Position numbers and translations under genes: made by a program. A DNA stretch of 64,000 nt from SFHK01 sp964554795 (lineage in GTDB: Bacteria; Bacillota; Clostridia; Christensenellales; Aristaeellaceae): assembly GCA_964554795.1 (NCBI GenBank), contig CAZKQB010000007.1:1-64000 (forward strand). Direction: 5' to 3'. The number at the start of each line of letters is the position of its first letter. Positions within the stretch are counted from its first letter, which is position 1. Positions 16,001 to 23,627 of the stretch are shown piece by piece. Under the pieces are notes generated by a model. It was given only the letters and a program-made list of their open reading frames with translations. It did no database searches and was not told where the DNA came from.

Positions 16001-17245
16001 TCAGTCGAGCAGACTTGAGGGGAGCTCGCCGGTGAGAGTAATCAGGGAAACGCGAGGCGGGTTCAGCAGGCGGAAGCCGAGAAGCGTAGAGTCGTTGGTG
16101 CCGAGCCCGGGTGTTACGTATACGATGGAGCTTCCAATGGTACGCTGGCCCTCGACATAGTTTTGATCCGGGAACCAACCATAGCGCGGAAGCGTGCGTG
16201 AATTGATGTACAGCGCGCCAAAGGGGGGAATCTTCCATTCGCCGCCGCAGTAATGACCGCCGAGCACCAGATCAGGCGAGAGAAAATAGCTCTTCATATC
16301 CTGCGATGACAGGGCTTTTTGGGAGTCCAGAAGCTGGGAATCGGTCGGGATCTCGTGAGAGAGCATGATGATCAGATCCTGAGACGAAACGGAGGAAATC
16401 AGCGCGGCCGACTTGCTCATGACGTTCATCCGGTAGTTGGTGAAGGGCAGAGAAACGAGGCTTTCCTCAATGCCGATCAGCATGCTGTCCGTTTCCTGCT
16501 CAACCGCTTCCTTGAGGTTGTCGAGCGTATCGGTAACGTTCAAGTTCAGAAGCGTATCCGGCAGTAGCCATAGGGTTGAGGAACCCTTCGTGATGCGCTG
16601 CGGGCAATCTACGTAGGTGGCGCCGCGCTCAATTGCGCCCAGAACCCAGTCGCTGAGCACCATCTGATTGAGCGTCATCGTGCCGAGCGAATTGTCGCGC
16701 GCCTCCGTACGCAGTGGCGCAGGGTCGCTGTCTCCGGAAATGAAGTAGATAGGCTTGCGCGTGCCGAGCGCCTCAATCAGATCGTACAGCGGCTGAGGGT
16801 CTCCGCTTTTGCCTACCATGTCGCCGGTAAGAACGACGGCGTTATATGACAAATTATCGATTACGCGCATCAACGTGGACTGCTCCTCGCCGAAGTTCTT
16901 TCCGGCAAGGTCGGAGATATGCAGAATGCGATAGCCTTCGAAATCGTCCGGCAGACCGGTAATGATGATCGATTCGTTGGCAACCTTTACCGAATGCCCG
17001 TTAAAGGCCAGCAGAATTACGATCAGCACAACCAGAAGAAGCGCCATGAAGCCGATGAAGGTGAGCCTGTGCCGCCCTAAATGGAATTCACGGTCGGGGC
17101 CGCGGTCGTCGGTGCGCGTGGTATAACGATTGACGGCGAGAACGACATATTTGATGGCTGCAAATACGGATTGAAAGAAGGAGCGTTTTTTTACGGCCTT
17201 CTTTTTTTTCTTCCCGGGATTTCGGCGTTTTGCGTTTTCGGGCAT
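16001..17245 (-). CDS. Membrane-anchored metallophosphoesterase-like protein with altered active site
   Basis: A 414-residue protein with a Lys-rich cytoplasmic start (KKKKKAVKKR), one membrane helix (about 66-82) and a calcineurin-like phosphoesterase domain facing outside. It resembles YkuE-type enzymes. The usual metal ligands are only partly kept: HISDL lacks the following His of SDLH; GDMV is intact; the GNHE/D motif reads SGDSD; SHEIP and GGHYCGG retain His. Two ligands therefore appear lost, so activity may be altered or absent. It is transcribed divergently from radA. Confidence 0.8.
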   Translation of the reverse strand: MPENAKRRNPGKKKKKAVKKRSFFQSVFAAIKYVVLAVNRYTTRTDDRGPDREFHLGRHRLTFIGFMALLLVVLIVILLAFNGHSVKVANESIIITGLPDDFEGYRILHISDLAGKNFGEEQSTLMRVIDNLSYNAVVLTGDMVGKSGDPQPLYDLIEALGTRKPIYFISGDSDPAPLRTEARDNSLGTMTLNQMVLSDWVLGAIERGATYVDCPQRITKGSSTLWLLPDTLLNLNVTDTLDNLKEAVEQETDSMLIGIEESLVSLPFTNYRMNVMSKSAALISSVSSQDLIIMLSHEIPTDSQLLDSQKALSSQDMKSYFLSPDLVLGGHYCGGEWKIPPFGALYINSRTLPRYGWFPDQNYVEGQRTIGSSIVYVTPGLGTNDSTLLGFRLLNPPRVSLITLTGELPSSLLD

Positions 17246-17293
17246 GTGGACAAGTCCTTTCCCTGTAATCGTAGAATTCTATTATAAATCGAA

Positions 17294-17322
17294 TTGGCGA
17301 AATCGGCAAGATGTGCTATAAT
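17294..17322 (+). promoter_or_regulatory. radA promoter
   Basis: -35 TTGGCG (17294-17299), 17-base spacer, extended -10 TGCTATAAT (TATAAT at 17317-17322). Confidence 0.8.
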
Positions 17323-17356
17323 AAAATCACATTGCGAATGTTAGGCGGTAAGTAAA

Positions 17357-18751
17357 ATGGCAAAGAGCAAAACGATGTACATATGCGGTGAATGCGGCTA
17401 CACAACCCCGAAGTGGCTGGGCAAATGTCCGGACTGTGGAAAATGGAATACCTTTGCCGAGGAGCTTCAGCAGCCGGAGGTTGAAGAAAAGAAGCTGAAG
17501 CGTGCGCCGGGCCGCGGCGGCATGGCGCTGCCGATTGGTGAGATTCCCGACGAAGCGGCTGCACGCATGTCCAGCGGCATTGGTGAATTGGATCGCGTGC
17601 TTGGCGGCGGCGTGGTGGAGGGCAGTATGGTGCTTGTAGGCGGTGACCCGGGCATCGGCAAGAGTACGCTGCTTACGCAGCTGTCGGCGAATCTTTCTGC
17701 CCGGGGCGATCGCGTGCTCTATGTGTCAGGCGAGGAATCGATGCGGCAGATCAAGCTGCGCGCCACGCGTCTGGGCGCGGACGGCAGCGGCTTTTATGTG
17801 CTGGCGGAAAACGACGTATCCATCATTGAGGAACGCATGCTGGCCATCCGTCCCCGCGCCATGGTGATCGACTCGATTCAGACGATGTACCGAACGGATA
17901 TTTCCTCTGCGCCCGGAAGCGTGTCCCAGGTGCGCGAATGTGCGGCGCACATCATGAGGCTTGCGAAGATGAACGATTGCGCGGTGTTCCTTGTTGGGCA
18001 CGTGACAAAGGAGGGCGCAATTGCCGGGCCGCGCGTGCTGGAGCATATGGTGGATGCCGTGCTGTATTTTGAAGGAGACCGTTCGAGCCAGTATCGGCTG
18101 CTGCGCGCAGTGAAGAATCGCTTTGGCTCCGTAAATGAACTGGGCATGTTTGAAATGACGGGCGAGGGCATGCGTGAGGTGACGAATGCGTCCGAGACGC
18201 TTCTGTCCGAGCGTGCGCACGATGCGAGCGGCTGCGTCGTAATGTGCGCGATGGAGGGCACGCGCCCGCTGCTGACGGATGTGCAGGCGCTGGTGACGCC
18301 TACGGTGTTTGGAAATCCCCGGCGCATGTCCAGCGGTATTGAGGTCGGCAGACTGTTTCTTCTGCTTGCGGTGCTGGAGAAGCGCGCGGCGCTTACCTTA
18401 TATAATCAGGATGTATACATTAATATCGCGGGGGGCATGACGCTTACGGAGCCGGCCGCCGATCTGGCCGTTTGCGCTGCCGTGGCTTCGTCGTCCCGAA
18501 ACATGATGCTTGGTTCGGACTGGGCAGTTATGGGCGAGGTTGGTCTGGCGGGCGAGCTGCGCGCTGTGCCGCATGCGGAGCGGCGACTCTCTGAATGCAT
18601 GCGTCTGGGCTTTGAAAACGTTATTCTTCCGAAATCGAACCTGCGAGGTATCCGCGTGCCGGAGGGTATGAACGCCATTGGCGCGGAAACGCTGTTTGAT
18701 GCGCTGAAGCTGCTGGGAATCTATAACAACCCCGGCCGGACACGTTCATAA
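17357..18751 (+). CDS. radA: DNA repair protein RadA
   Basis: A 464-residue RadA (Sms), the usual length. It has an N-terminal C4 zinc finger (CGECGYTTPKWLGKCPDC), a RecA-like ATPase with Walker A GGDPGIGKST near residue 94, the RadA-specific KNRFGSVNELG motif, and a C-terminal Lon-protease-like domain. RadA helps process recombination intermediates and branch migration. The ribosome site (GGCGGTAAG) is weak, but the N-terminus fits the family. In this window it is followed by a SpoIID-domain gene. Confidence 0.97.
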   Translation: MAKSKTMYICGECGYTTPKWLGKCPDCGKWNTFAEELQQPEVEEKKLKRAPGRGGMALPIGEIPDEAAARMSSGIGELDRVLGGGVVEGSMVLVGGDPGIGKSTLLTQLSANLSARGDRVLYVSGEESMRQIKLRATRLGADGSGFYVLAENDVSIIEERMLAIRPRAMVIDSIQTMYRTDISSAPGSVSQVRECAAHIMRLAKMNDCAVFLVGHVTKEGAIAGPRVLEHMVDAVLYFEGDRSSQYRLLRAVKNRFGSVNELGMFEMTGEGMREVTNASETLLSERAHDASGCVVMCAMEGTRPLLTDVQALVTPTVFGNPRRMSSGIEVGRLFLLLAVLEKRAALTLYNQDVYINIAGGMTLTEPAADLAVCAAVASSSRNMMLGSDWAVMGEVGLAGELRAVPHAERRLSECMRLGFENVILPKSNLRGIRVPEGMNAIGAETLFDALKLLGIYNNPGRTRS

Positions 18752-18774
18752 TTCTGAGAGCGCTGGGCACACTT

Positions 18775-18807
18775 ACCTCCGTCGGATTTTGCCGAAGGAG
18801 GTTTTTT
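18775..18807 (+). terminator. Terminator hairpin that contains the next gene's ribosome site
   Basis: ACCTCCGTCGG (18775-18785) pairs with CCGAAGGAGGT (18792-18802) with one mismatch, followed by TTTTTT directly before ATG 18808. The 3' arm includes the AAGGAGG that must serve the SpoIID gene. Confidence 0.8.
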
Positions 18808-19776
18808 ATGAAAAAGATTTGGACGATTTTTGCGGTTTGCGCGCTGGTGCTTGCGTGTATGACCGGCTGCATGCAGTCGGCGACGAAGGAAGAAGCAGGG
18901 GAAGAAACGAAAACGCCGCAGCTTCCGGAAAAGCTGAAGCTGGACGATAACGGCGTACCGATTCTGAACGTATACGATTTAAACGACGAACGTACGATGC
19001 AGATGGACATCGAAAGCTATTTGGAGGGCGTACTCGCGGGCGAGATGCGCTCCGACTGGCCGGAGGAGGCGCTGAAGGCGCAGGCGATTCTGGCGCGCAC
19101 GTTCGTAGTCAAATTTGTGGAAACCAAGGAGTCTGCGTATAAGGACGCAGACATTTCCACCGACGTAACCGAGGCGCAGGCCTACGCGCCCAAGCTGGTG
19201 GATGATCGAATTCGGGCGGCGGTGGCTGCCACGCGTGGCGAGATCGTGAGCTATGACGGTGAAATTGCTAATACGTGGTTTCATGCGCATTCGGGCGGCA
19301 GAACAGAGCTGCCCACGGTGAGCTTGGACTATAAGGAGAACCCGGCGTATTCCGAGAGCGTTGACGGTATGGAATCCGACGAGGCGCCGGAAAGCGTGAA
19401 GGAATGGAAAGCGACCTTCACTCGCGATGAGATTCGCGAAGCGATGAAGGAAGCAGGTGTACCGGTTGAGACCGTACAAATGGTAGCAGTGGGCGATACC
19501 GGCGAATCCGGCCGCGCGCAGACGCTGGAAATCGGTGGAAAGACGGTCAGCGCCGCGACGTTTCGTATCCGTCTGGGCGCTGACAAGCTGAAATCCACCT
19601 TGATTACCGATATTACGCAGGACGGCGATGAGATCACGTTCGTGGGCAAGGGCTACGGCCATGGCGTGGGCATGTCCCAGTGGGGCGCGTATGCGATGGC
19701 GAAGGATGGCAAGAACGCTAAGCAGATCATTGACCACTACTATAAAGGCGTATCAATTGAAAAGCTGTGGTCGTAG
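18808..19776 (+). CDS. SpoIID/LytB-domain lipoprotein
   Basis: A 322-residue lipoprotein: a signal peptide ends in a lipobox with the modified Cys near residue 21 (ACMTGC). A SpoIID domain fills about 60-320. Conserved parts include the early EGVLAGEM, the ARTF helix, WFHAHSGGRTE and the closing GYGHGVGMSQWGAYAMA. SpoIID proteins are lytic transglycosylases that remodel peptidoglycan, notably during engulfment of the forespore. Whether this one is the engulfment enzyme itself is not certain, since the SpoIIP/SpoIIM/SpoIIQ neighbours are missing. Its stop is three bases from the stop of the convergent Nudix gene. Confidence 0.88.
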   Translation: MKKIWTIFAVCALVLACMTGCMQSATKEEAGEETKTPQLPEKLKLDDNGVPILNVYDLNDERTMQMDIESYLEGVLAGEMRSDWPEEALKAQAILARTFVVKFVETKESAYKDADISTDVTEAQAYAPKLVDDRIRAAVAATRGEIVSYDGEIANTWFHAHSGGRTELPTVSLDYKENPAYSESVDGMESDEAPESVKEWKATFTRDEIREAMKEAGVPVETVQMVAVGDTGESGRAQTLEIGGKTVSAATFRIRLGADKLKSTLITDITQDGDEITFVGKGYGHGVGMSQWGAYAMAKDGKNAKQIIDHYYKGVSIEKLWS

Positions 19777-19779
19777 GCG

Positions 19780-20334
19780 TTAGATGATTCGCTGAAGAAT
19801 TTTCTGGTAAATCAGAACCATCGAGGGCTCCGATACGAAGTCCGCAAGCTGGTTTAAGGGAAGCCACTGAACGGCGCGGTTTTCATCTGCCTTGTTCTGA
19901 ATTGCGTCATGCTCGTCTCCGATGAAGGCGTAGGTCATGTTCATGTGCAGATGACAGGGAACAAAGCGTTCGCGCTTGATGTGAGAGGGCACGGTGAGAA
20001 TTTCCAGTGAAATGGCGCCGGTTTGAATGGGCGAAAGGTGCTCGATTCGGGTTTCCTCCTGCGCCTCGCGCTGCGCGACGGCGAGCAGGTCGCTTTCGCC
20101 GTCGGCATGGCCGCCCGTCCACGCCCATGTGCCGTAGATGTTATGATAGGCCATGAGCACATGTGTGCGCGCGGGATTTAAAACCATTGCAGAGGCAGAC
20201 ATGTGCAGAAGCGCGCTTTCTCGCGTGAGGATTTTCGAGGGCATGCGCGTTGCTTCCTTTAGCATCAGTGCCCGATCGGTTTTCTCCTGCTCGCAGAGCG
20301 GGTGGAAGGCTGCGAGATCGTCAAGGTAATGCAT
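19780..20334 (-). CDS. Nudix hydrolase
   Basis: A 184-residue Nudix-fold protein. The Nudix box GGHADGESDLLAVAQREAQEET matches the family helix with the REAQEE metal ligands. The first Glu of the box falls one position early, with Ser in its normal place. Nudix enzymes cleave nucleoside diphosphates linked to another group; the substrate is not predictable here. There is no gene-free space at its 3' end, so its transcript must run into the antisense of the SpoIID gene. Confidence 0.9.
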   Translation of the reverse strand: MHYLDDLAAFHPLCEQEKTDRALMLKEATRMPSKILTRESALLHMSASAMVLNPARTHVLMAYHNIYGTWAWTGGHADGESDLLAVAQREAQEETRIEHLSPIQTGAISLEILTVPSHIKRERFVPCHLHMNMTYAFIGDEHDAIQNKADENRAVQWLPLNQLADFVSEPSMVLIYQKILQRII

Positions 20335-20344
20335 GATTTGGCTC

Positions 20345-20385
20345 CTTTCGTGAAGGCCGCCCCGGTATTGGGACGGCCCGAGTTT
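20345..20385 (-). terminator. Hairpin between small protein gene and Nudix gene
   Basis: On the minus strand GGCCGTCCC pairs with GGGGCGGCC around a short loop. Only two T follow. It probably ends transcription of the Pro/Cys-rich gene just before the Nudix start. Confidence 0.45.
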
Positions 20386-20394
20386 TTTACGGGG

Positions 20395-20616
20395 TTAGCG
20401 GTTCGGCCAGACGCGGGGCTGCGGCCCACAGGGACGGGGCTCGCACGGCGGTCGACGGCGGCGCACACAGTACAGTGCGTTGCCGTCGCAGTCCGTGCCT
20501 ACGAAGCGAACGATAAATTCCTCGCCGAAGGGTGGAGTATCGTTTGGCCTGCAGCATGGCGCGGGCTCCGGGGTTGCCCACCATGGAGGCGGATACAGGG
20601 GCTTGCATGGATTCAT
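20395..20616 (-). CDS. Small Pro/Cys-rich protein
   Basis: A 73-residue protein with a GGAAGGAG ribosome site 9 bases before ATG 20616. It is rich in Pro, Cys, Trp and Arg: PLYPPPWW near the start and repeated CXP/CGP near the end, with a more ordinary middle segment (GEEFIVRFVGTDCDGNALYCV). I do not recognise it. The composition and the sporulating host would fit a spore-coat-like protein, but that is only an inference. It shares its orientation with the Nudix gene. Confidence 0.5.
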   Translation of the reverse strand: MNPCKPLYPPPWWATPEPAPCCRPNDTPPFGEEFIVRFVGTDCDGNALYCVRRRRPPCEPRPCGPQPRVWPNR

Positions 20617-20785
20617 AAAACGCATCTCCTTCCGGGCCTTCCGAGCAAAGGTACACGTCAGGAGCGTTAGGAAGACCCGAAGCATCCTATGCGAGAAGAA
20701 GCGTTTCCGACAATACCGTTTCATTATATAGGCTGCGCCAAGGACTGTCAATCGATTTTATGCGCCGGGAGCAGATTTGAAAAGC

Positions 20786-20814
20786 TTGACAAGCTGAGCC
20801 GTAGAAAATATAAT
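20786..20814 (+). promoter_or_regulatory. Perfect-consensus sigma-A promoter
   Basis: TTGACA (20786-20791), 17 bases, TATAAT (20809-20814): both boxes are exact consensus. Transcription would start near 20821, about 390 bases before the next coding region. Confidence 0.9.
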
Positions 20815-20820
20815 AATTAC

Positions 20821-21205
20821 TGTGCTTTTTGCTTTCGGTCTTAAAATGCGTCATTTGAAAAGGACAGTCTTCGAAAGATGCTTGGCGCAGAAGGCCGAAC
20901 AACGATGAATAGCAGAGGCCGAATGATCGAGGGCTTTTGACGGCTTTGGGACGGGGATGCAGGGGCTGCCCCGCCTGAAAACGTATCAGTGACGGAGGTG
21001 TCCTGCCGTCCAGAATGGTGAGGCTCGCCTTCATGGATGCGTCCGGAACGAGCCTGTAAGGGCTTACGGCGCAATGATAAAAGTCAGTGATGGCTGCCTG
21101 GCAGACACGGATTTTTAGGAGGACGAGACGGCGTGTCCGTCCTCTGGCGCAGGTTGCGTACACATCCTGAACACTGAGGCATAAGACGGAAAATTCAATA
21201 CAGGA
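20821..21205 (+). ncRNA. Long structured non-coding leader RNA, unknown family
   Basis: No plausible reading frame is present on either strand. Many stems can form: GACGGC/GCCGTC (20939-20944 with 21005-21010), continued by GGAC/GTCC (20949-20952 with 21000-21003) and enclosing a hairpin (GGGG, GCAG with CTGC, CCC, 20953-20972). Further stems are GGCTCG/CGAGCC (21022-21027 with 21049-21054), GTAAG/CTTAC (21056-21067) and GAGGACG/CGTCCTC (21119-21125 with 21138-21144). The 5' part holds two similar copies of GCAGA(A)GGCCGAA. It lacks hallmarks of RNase P, tmRNA, 6S, T-box and the common riboswitches that I can recognise. Confidence 0.5.
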
Positions 21206-21212
21206 GGAAACC

Positions 21213-22382
21213 ATGGACATCTTTACCAAGTGCAGAGAATTCACTCGTCCCGACGAGATTAAGAAAACCGGAAATTATCCCTATTTCCATGCGCTCGAAT
21301 CCCGGCAGGATAAGGTAGTCCTGATGGAAGGCAAGCGCCGGATTATGTTGGGAAGCAACAATTATCTGGGGCTGACGACGCATCCCGAGGTGATAGAGGC
21401 CGGTATCAAGGCATTTGAACAGTACGGCTCCGGCTGCTCCGGCTCTCGCTTTCTGAACGGAACGCTGCAAATGCATCTGGAGCTTGAAAGGGAGCTCGCC
21501 GAGTTCCTGCGCAAGGACGGCATCGTTACGTTTTCAACCGGCTTCCAGACGAATCTGGGCATTATTTCCGCAATCGTAGGCCATGGCGACTACGTGATCT
21601 GCGATGCGGAGAACCATGCGTCGATTTACGATGGTTGCCGCCTGAGCTATGGCCGCATGCTGACCTATCCGCATGCTGACATGGAGGCGCTGGAAAAGCA
21701 GCTTGCAAAGCTTCCGGACAGTGCAGGGCGTTTGATCGTGACAGACGGTGTGTTCTCAATGGGCGGCGACATTGCCAACCTGCCGGAAATCTGTCGGCTG
21801 GCGAAGAAGTACGGCGCGCGCGTGATGGTTGACGATGCGCACGCGCTGGGTGTTATCGGCGAGGGTGGACGCGGTACTGCCAGCTATTTCGGACTGGAGG
21901 ATCAGGTAGATATTTACATGGGCACGTTCTCCAAATCGCTGGCGTCGCTGGGTGGCTATATGGCGGCTTCGAAGGAGGTCGTGAACTACGTCATGCATAC
22001 CTCGCGGCCATATATCTTCTGCGCATCGATTCCGCCGGCCAACTGTGCGGTTGCTTTGACGGCGCTGAGGATCATCAGGCGCGATCCTTCCATCGTGACG
22101 CGCCTGTCTGATCTGGCGGCGTACGCGCGCAAGGGCTTCCATGAGCGCGGCATCCCGATCATTGACGCGGATACGCCGATCATTCCAATTTATACCTATT
22201 CGGAGGAAAACACGCTCCAGAAGGCGCGCGAGCTGTTCGAAGCGGGCGTATACGTGAATCCCGTGCTGCCGCCTGCCACGCAGCCCGGCAACTGTCTGCT
22301 TCGCACCAGCTATATGGCTACGCTGACGACTGAGCTGATCGACGAGGCGCTGGACATTTTTGAAAGGGTACTGAAGAAGTAA
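21213..22382 (+). CDS. PLP-dependent alpha-oxoamine synthase, serine palmitoyltransferase/KBL-like
   Basis: A 389-residue enzyme of the alpha-oxoamine synthase family, which joins an amino acid to an acyl-CoA. GSNNYLGLTTHPEVIEAG, YGSGCSGSRFLNGTLQMH, the cofactor region DDAHALGV and the PLP lysine in GTFSKSLASLGG (about residue 241) are all present. Family members make 8-amino-7-oxononanoate, 2-amino-3-ketobutyrate or 3-ketosphinganine. No biotin or threonine-degradation gene is adjacent. Instead a short-chain reductase begins two bases after the stop. That arrangement, and the SGSRFLNGTL block, favour a sphingoid-base or similar long-chain ketoamine product, but the substrate cannot be proven from sequence alone. 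Confidence 0.85.
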   Translation: MDIFTKCREFTRPDEIKKTGNYPYFHALESRQDKVVLMEGKRRIMLGSNNYLGLTTHPEVIEAGIKAFEQYGSGCSGSRFLNGTLQMHLELERELAEFLRKDGIVTFSTGFQTNLGIISAIVGHGDYVICDAENHASIYDGCRLSYGRMLTYPHADMEALEKQLAKLPDSAGRLIVTDGVFSMGGDIANLPEICRLAKKYGARVMVDDAHALGVIGEGGRGTASYFGLEDQVDIYMGTFSKSLASLGGYMAASKEVVNYVMHTSRPYIFCASIPPANCAVALTALRIIRRDPSIVTRLSDLAAYARKGFHERGIPIIDADTPIIPIYTYSEENTLQKARELFEAGVYVNPVLPPATQPGNCLLRTSYMATLTTELIDEALDIFERVLKK

Positions 22383-22383
22383 A

Positions 22384-23172
22384 ATGGGCAAGGTTGCGAT
22401 TGTTACCGGCGCGGGCAGCGGAATCGGGCTGGCTGCGTCGAGAGCGCTCGTGCAGGACGGCTGGATGGTCTACGATTTCAGCCGGACCGATCGCGCCGCG
22501 CAGAACGTTCGGCATATTGGCTGCGACATTTCGGAGGAAGCGCAGGTGCGCGCGGCCGTTGCGCGTGTGATGGAGGAGCAGGGGCGAATCGATCTTCTGC
22601 TGAACAACGCCGGCTTCGGCATTTCCGGCGCGGTGGAGTTTACGCGCGCGGAGGAAGCGGATAGACTGGTTCAGGTGAATCTGTTTGGCGCAGATAATGT
22701 AACTCGCGCGGTGCTGGGAACGATGCGCACACAGCGCAGTGGACGAATTCTGTTTACAGGTTCCATTGCCGGGATTCTGCCGATTCCGTTTCAGGCGTGG
22801 TACTCGGTCAGCAAGGCGGCAGTGAACGCATACGCGCTAGCGCTTCGAAACGAGGTTGCTCCATATGGTATTTCCGTGTGCGCAATCATGCCGGGCGATA
22901 TTCATACAGGCTTTACCGCGGCGCGAGAGAAATCGGTCGAAGGAGATGAGGTATACGGCGGGCGAATCGAAAAGGCGGTTTCCACTATGGAGAAGGACGA
23001 GCGGAACGGCATGTCGCCGGACGTTGTGGGCGAATACCTCGCAAAAATCGCTCGGAAGAGGCGTGTAAAGCCGCTCTACGCCATCGGCGCGCAGTATAAG
23101 CTGTTTGCAGTACTTGCAAAGCTGTTGCCTGTGCGGCTGACAAACTGGATTGTAGGACGACTGTACGGGTAA
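22384..23172 (+). CDS. Short-chain dehydrogenase/reductase paired with the acyltransferase
   Basis: A 262-residue classical SDR with the NAD(P) motif TGAGSGIG (about 9-16), the NNAG motif and the catalytic Ser-Tyr-Lys (GSIAG, then YSVSKAA). The C-terminal extension is hydrophobic (LFAVLAKLLPVRLTNWIVGRLYG), as in membrane-associated reductases of the ketosphinganine and steroid type. It starts one base after the PLP enzyme's stop, so the two are translationally coupled. The natural inference is that it reduces that enzyme's beta-keto product. Confidence 0.85.
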   Translation: MGKVAIVTGAGSGIGLAASRALVQDGWMVYDFSRTDRAAQNVRHIGCDISEEAQVRAAVARVMEEQGRIDLLLNNAGFGISGAVEFTRAEEADRLVQVNLFGADNVTRAVLGTMRTQRSGRILFTGSIAGILPIPFQAWYSVSKAAVNAYALALRNEVAPYGISVCAIMPGDIHTGFTAAREKSVEGDEVYGGRIEKAVSTMEKDERNGMSPDVVGEYLAKIARKRRVKPLYAIGAQYKLFAVLAKLLPVRLTNWIVGRLYG

Positions 23173-23218
23173 AATTCGGAAAATTGAGCCATTTCTTTGC
23201 AAAAATTCGTCTGAGGTA

Positions 23219-23247
23219 TGGACTTGAGCGCATGATTGTGTTATACT
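23219..23247 (+). promoter_or_regulatory. Promoter of the ireB operon
   Basis: -35 TGGACT (23219-23224), 17-base spacer, -10 TATACT (23242-23247). Confidence 0.6.
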
Positions 23248-23286
23248 GTTTGTGATTATACAGCTTAACCGGGAAGGCGGTGTACC

Positions 23287-23559
23287 ATGAGCGATCAAAT
23301 GGGAGAAACCAGAAATTTTGCGTTTCCCACCGATACCCCTGACTCTGCAAGGGAAGTTATTCAGTATGTGTATGAGGCGTTGAAGGCAAAGGGACATGAT
23401 CCCATTATGCAGCTGGTTGGGTACATCATCTCCGGCGATCCGACGTATATCACCAGCTATAACAACGCCCGTTCTTTGATTCGCCGCGTGGAAAGAGACG
23501 AAATTCTTGAGGAGTTCGTCCGGTTTTACGTGGAGGAACACGAGAAGAAGCTCAGGTAA
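23287..23559 (+). CDS. ireB: IreB family regulatory phosphoprotein
   Basis: A 90-residue protein of the IreB (UPF0297) family with the conserved core VYEALKAKGHDPIMQLVGYIISGDPTYITSY split over its middle. In Enterococcus, IreB is phosphorylated by the kinase IreK on threonines near the N-terminus and controls cephalosporin resistance; a Thr-containing N-terminal stretch (ETRNFAFPTDT) is present here. GGAAGGCGG precedes ATG 23287. It heads the usual ireB-ruvX order. Confidence 0.93.
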   Translation: MSDQMGETRNFAFPTDTPDSAREVIQYVYEALKAKGHDPIMQLVGYIISGDPTYITSYNNARSLIRRVERDEILEEFVRFYVEEHEKKLR

Positions 23560-23627
23560 CCGGGCGCAGGAGCGTTGATGGAAACGGCTCGGCAGCTCGT
23601 ATGCCGGGCTTTTCTTCGGGAGGCGAC

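Noticed and set aside
20821..21205. RNase P RNA, tmRNA, glycine riboswitch or T-box
   Set aside because: The universally conserved RNase P block, the tmRNA T-arm, the glycine aptamer core and the T-box sequence were looked for by eye and not found.
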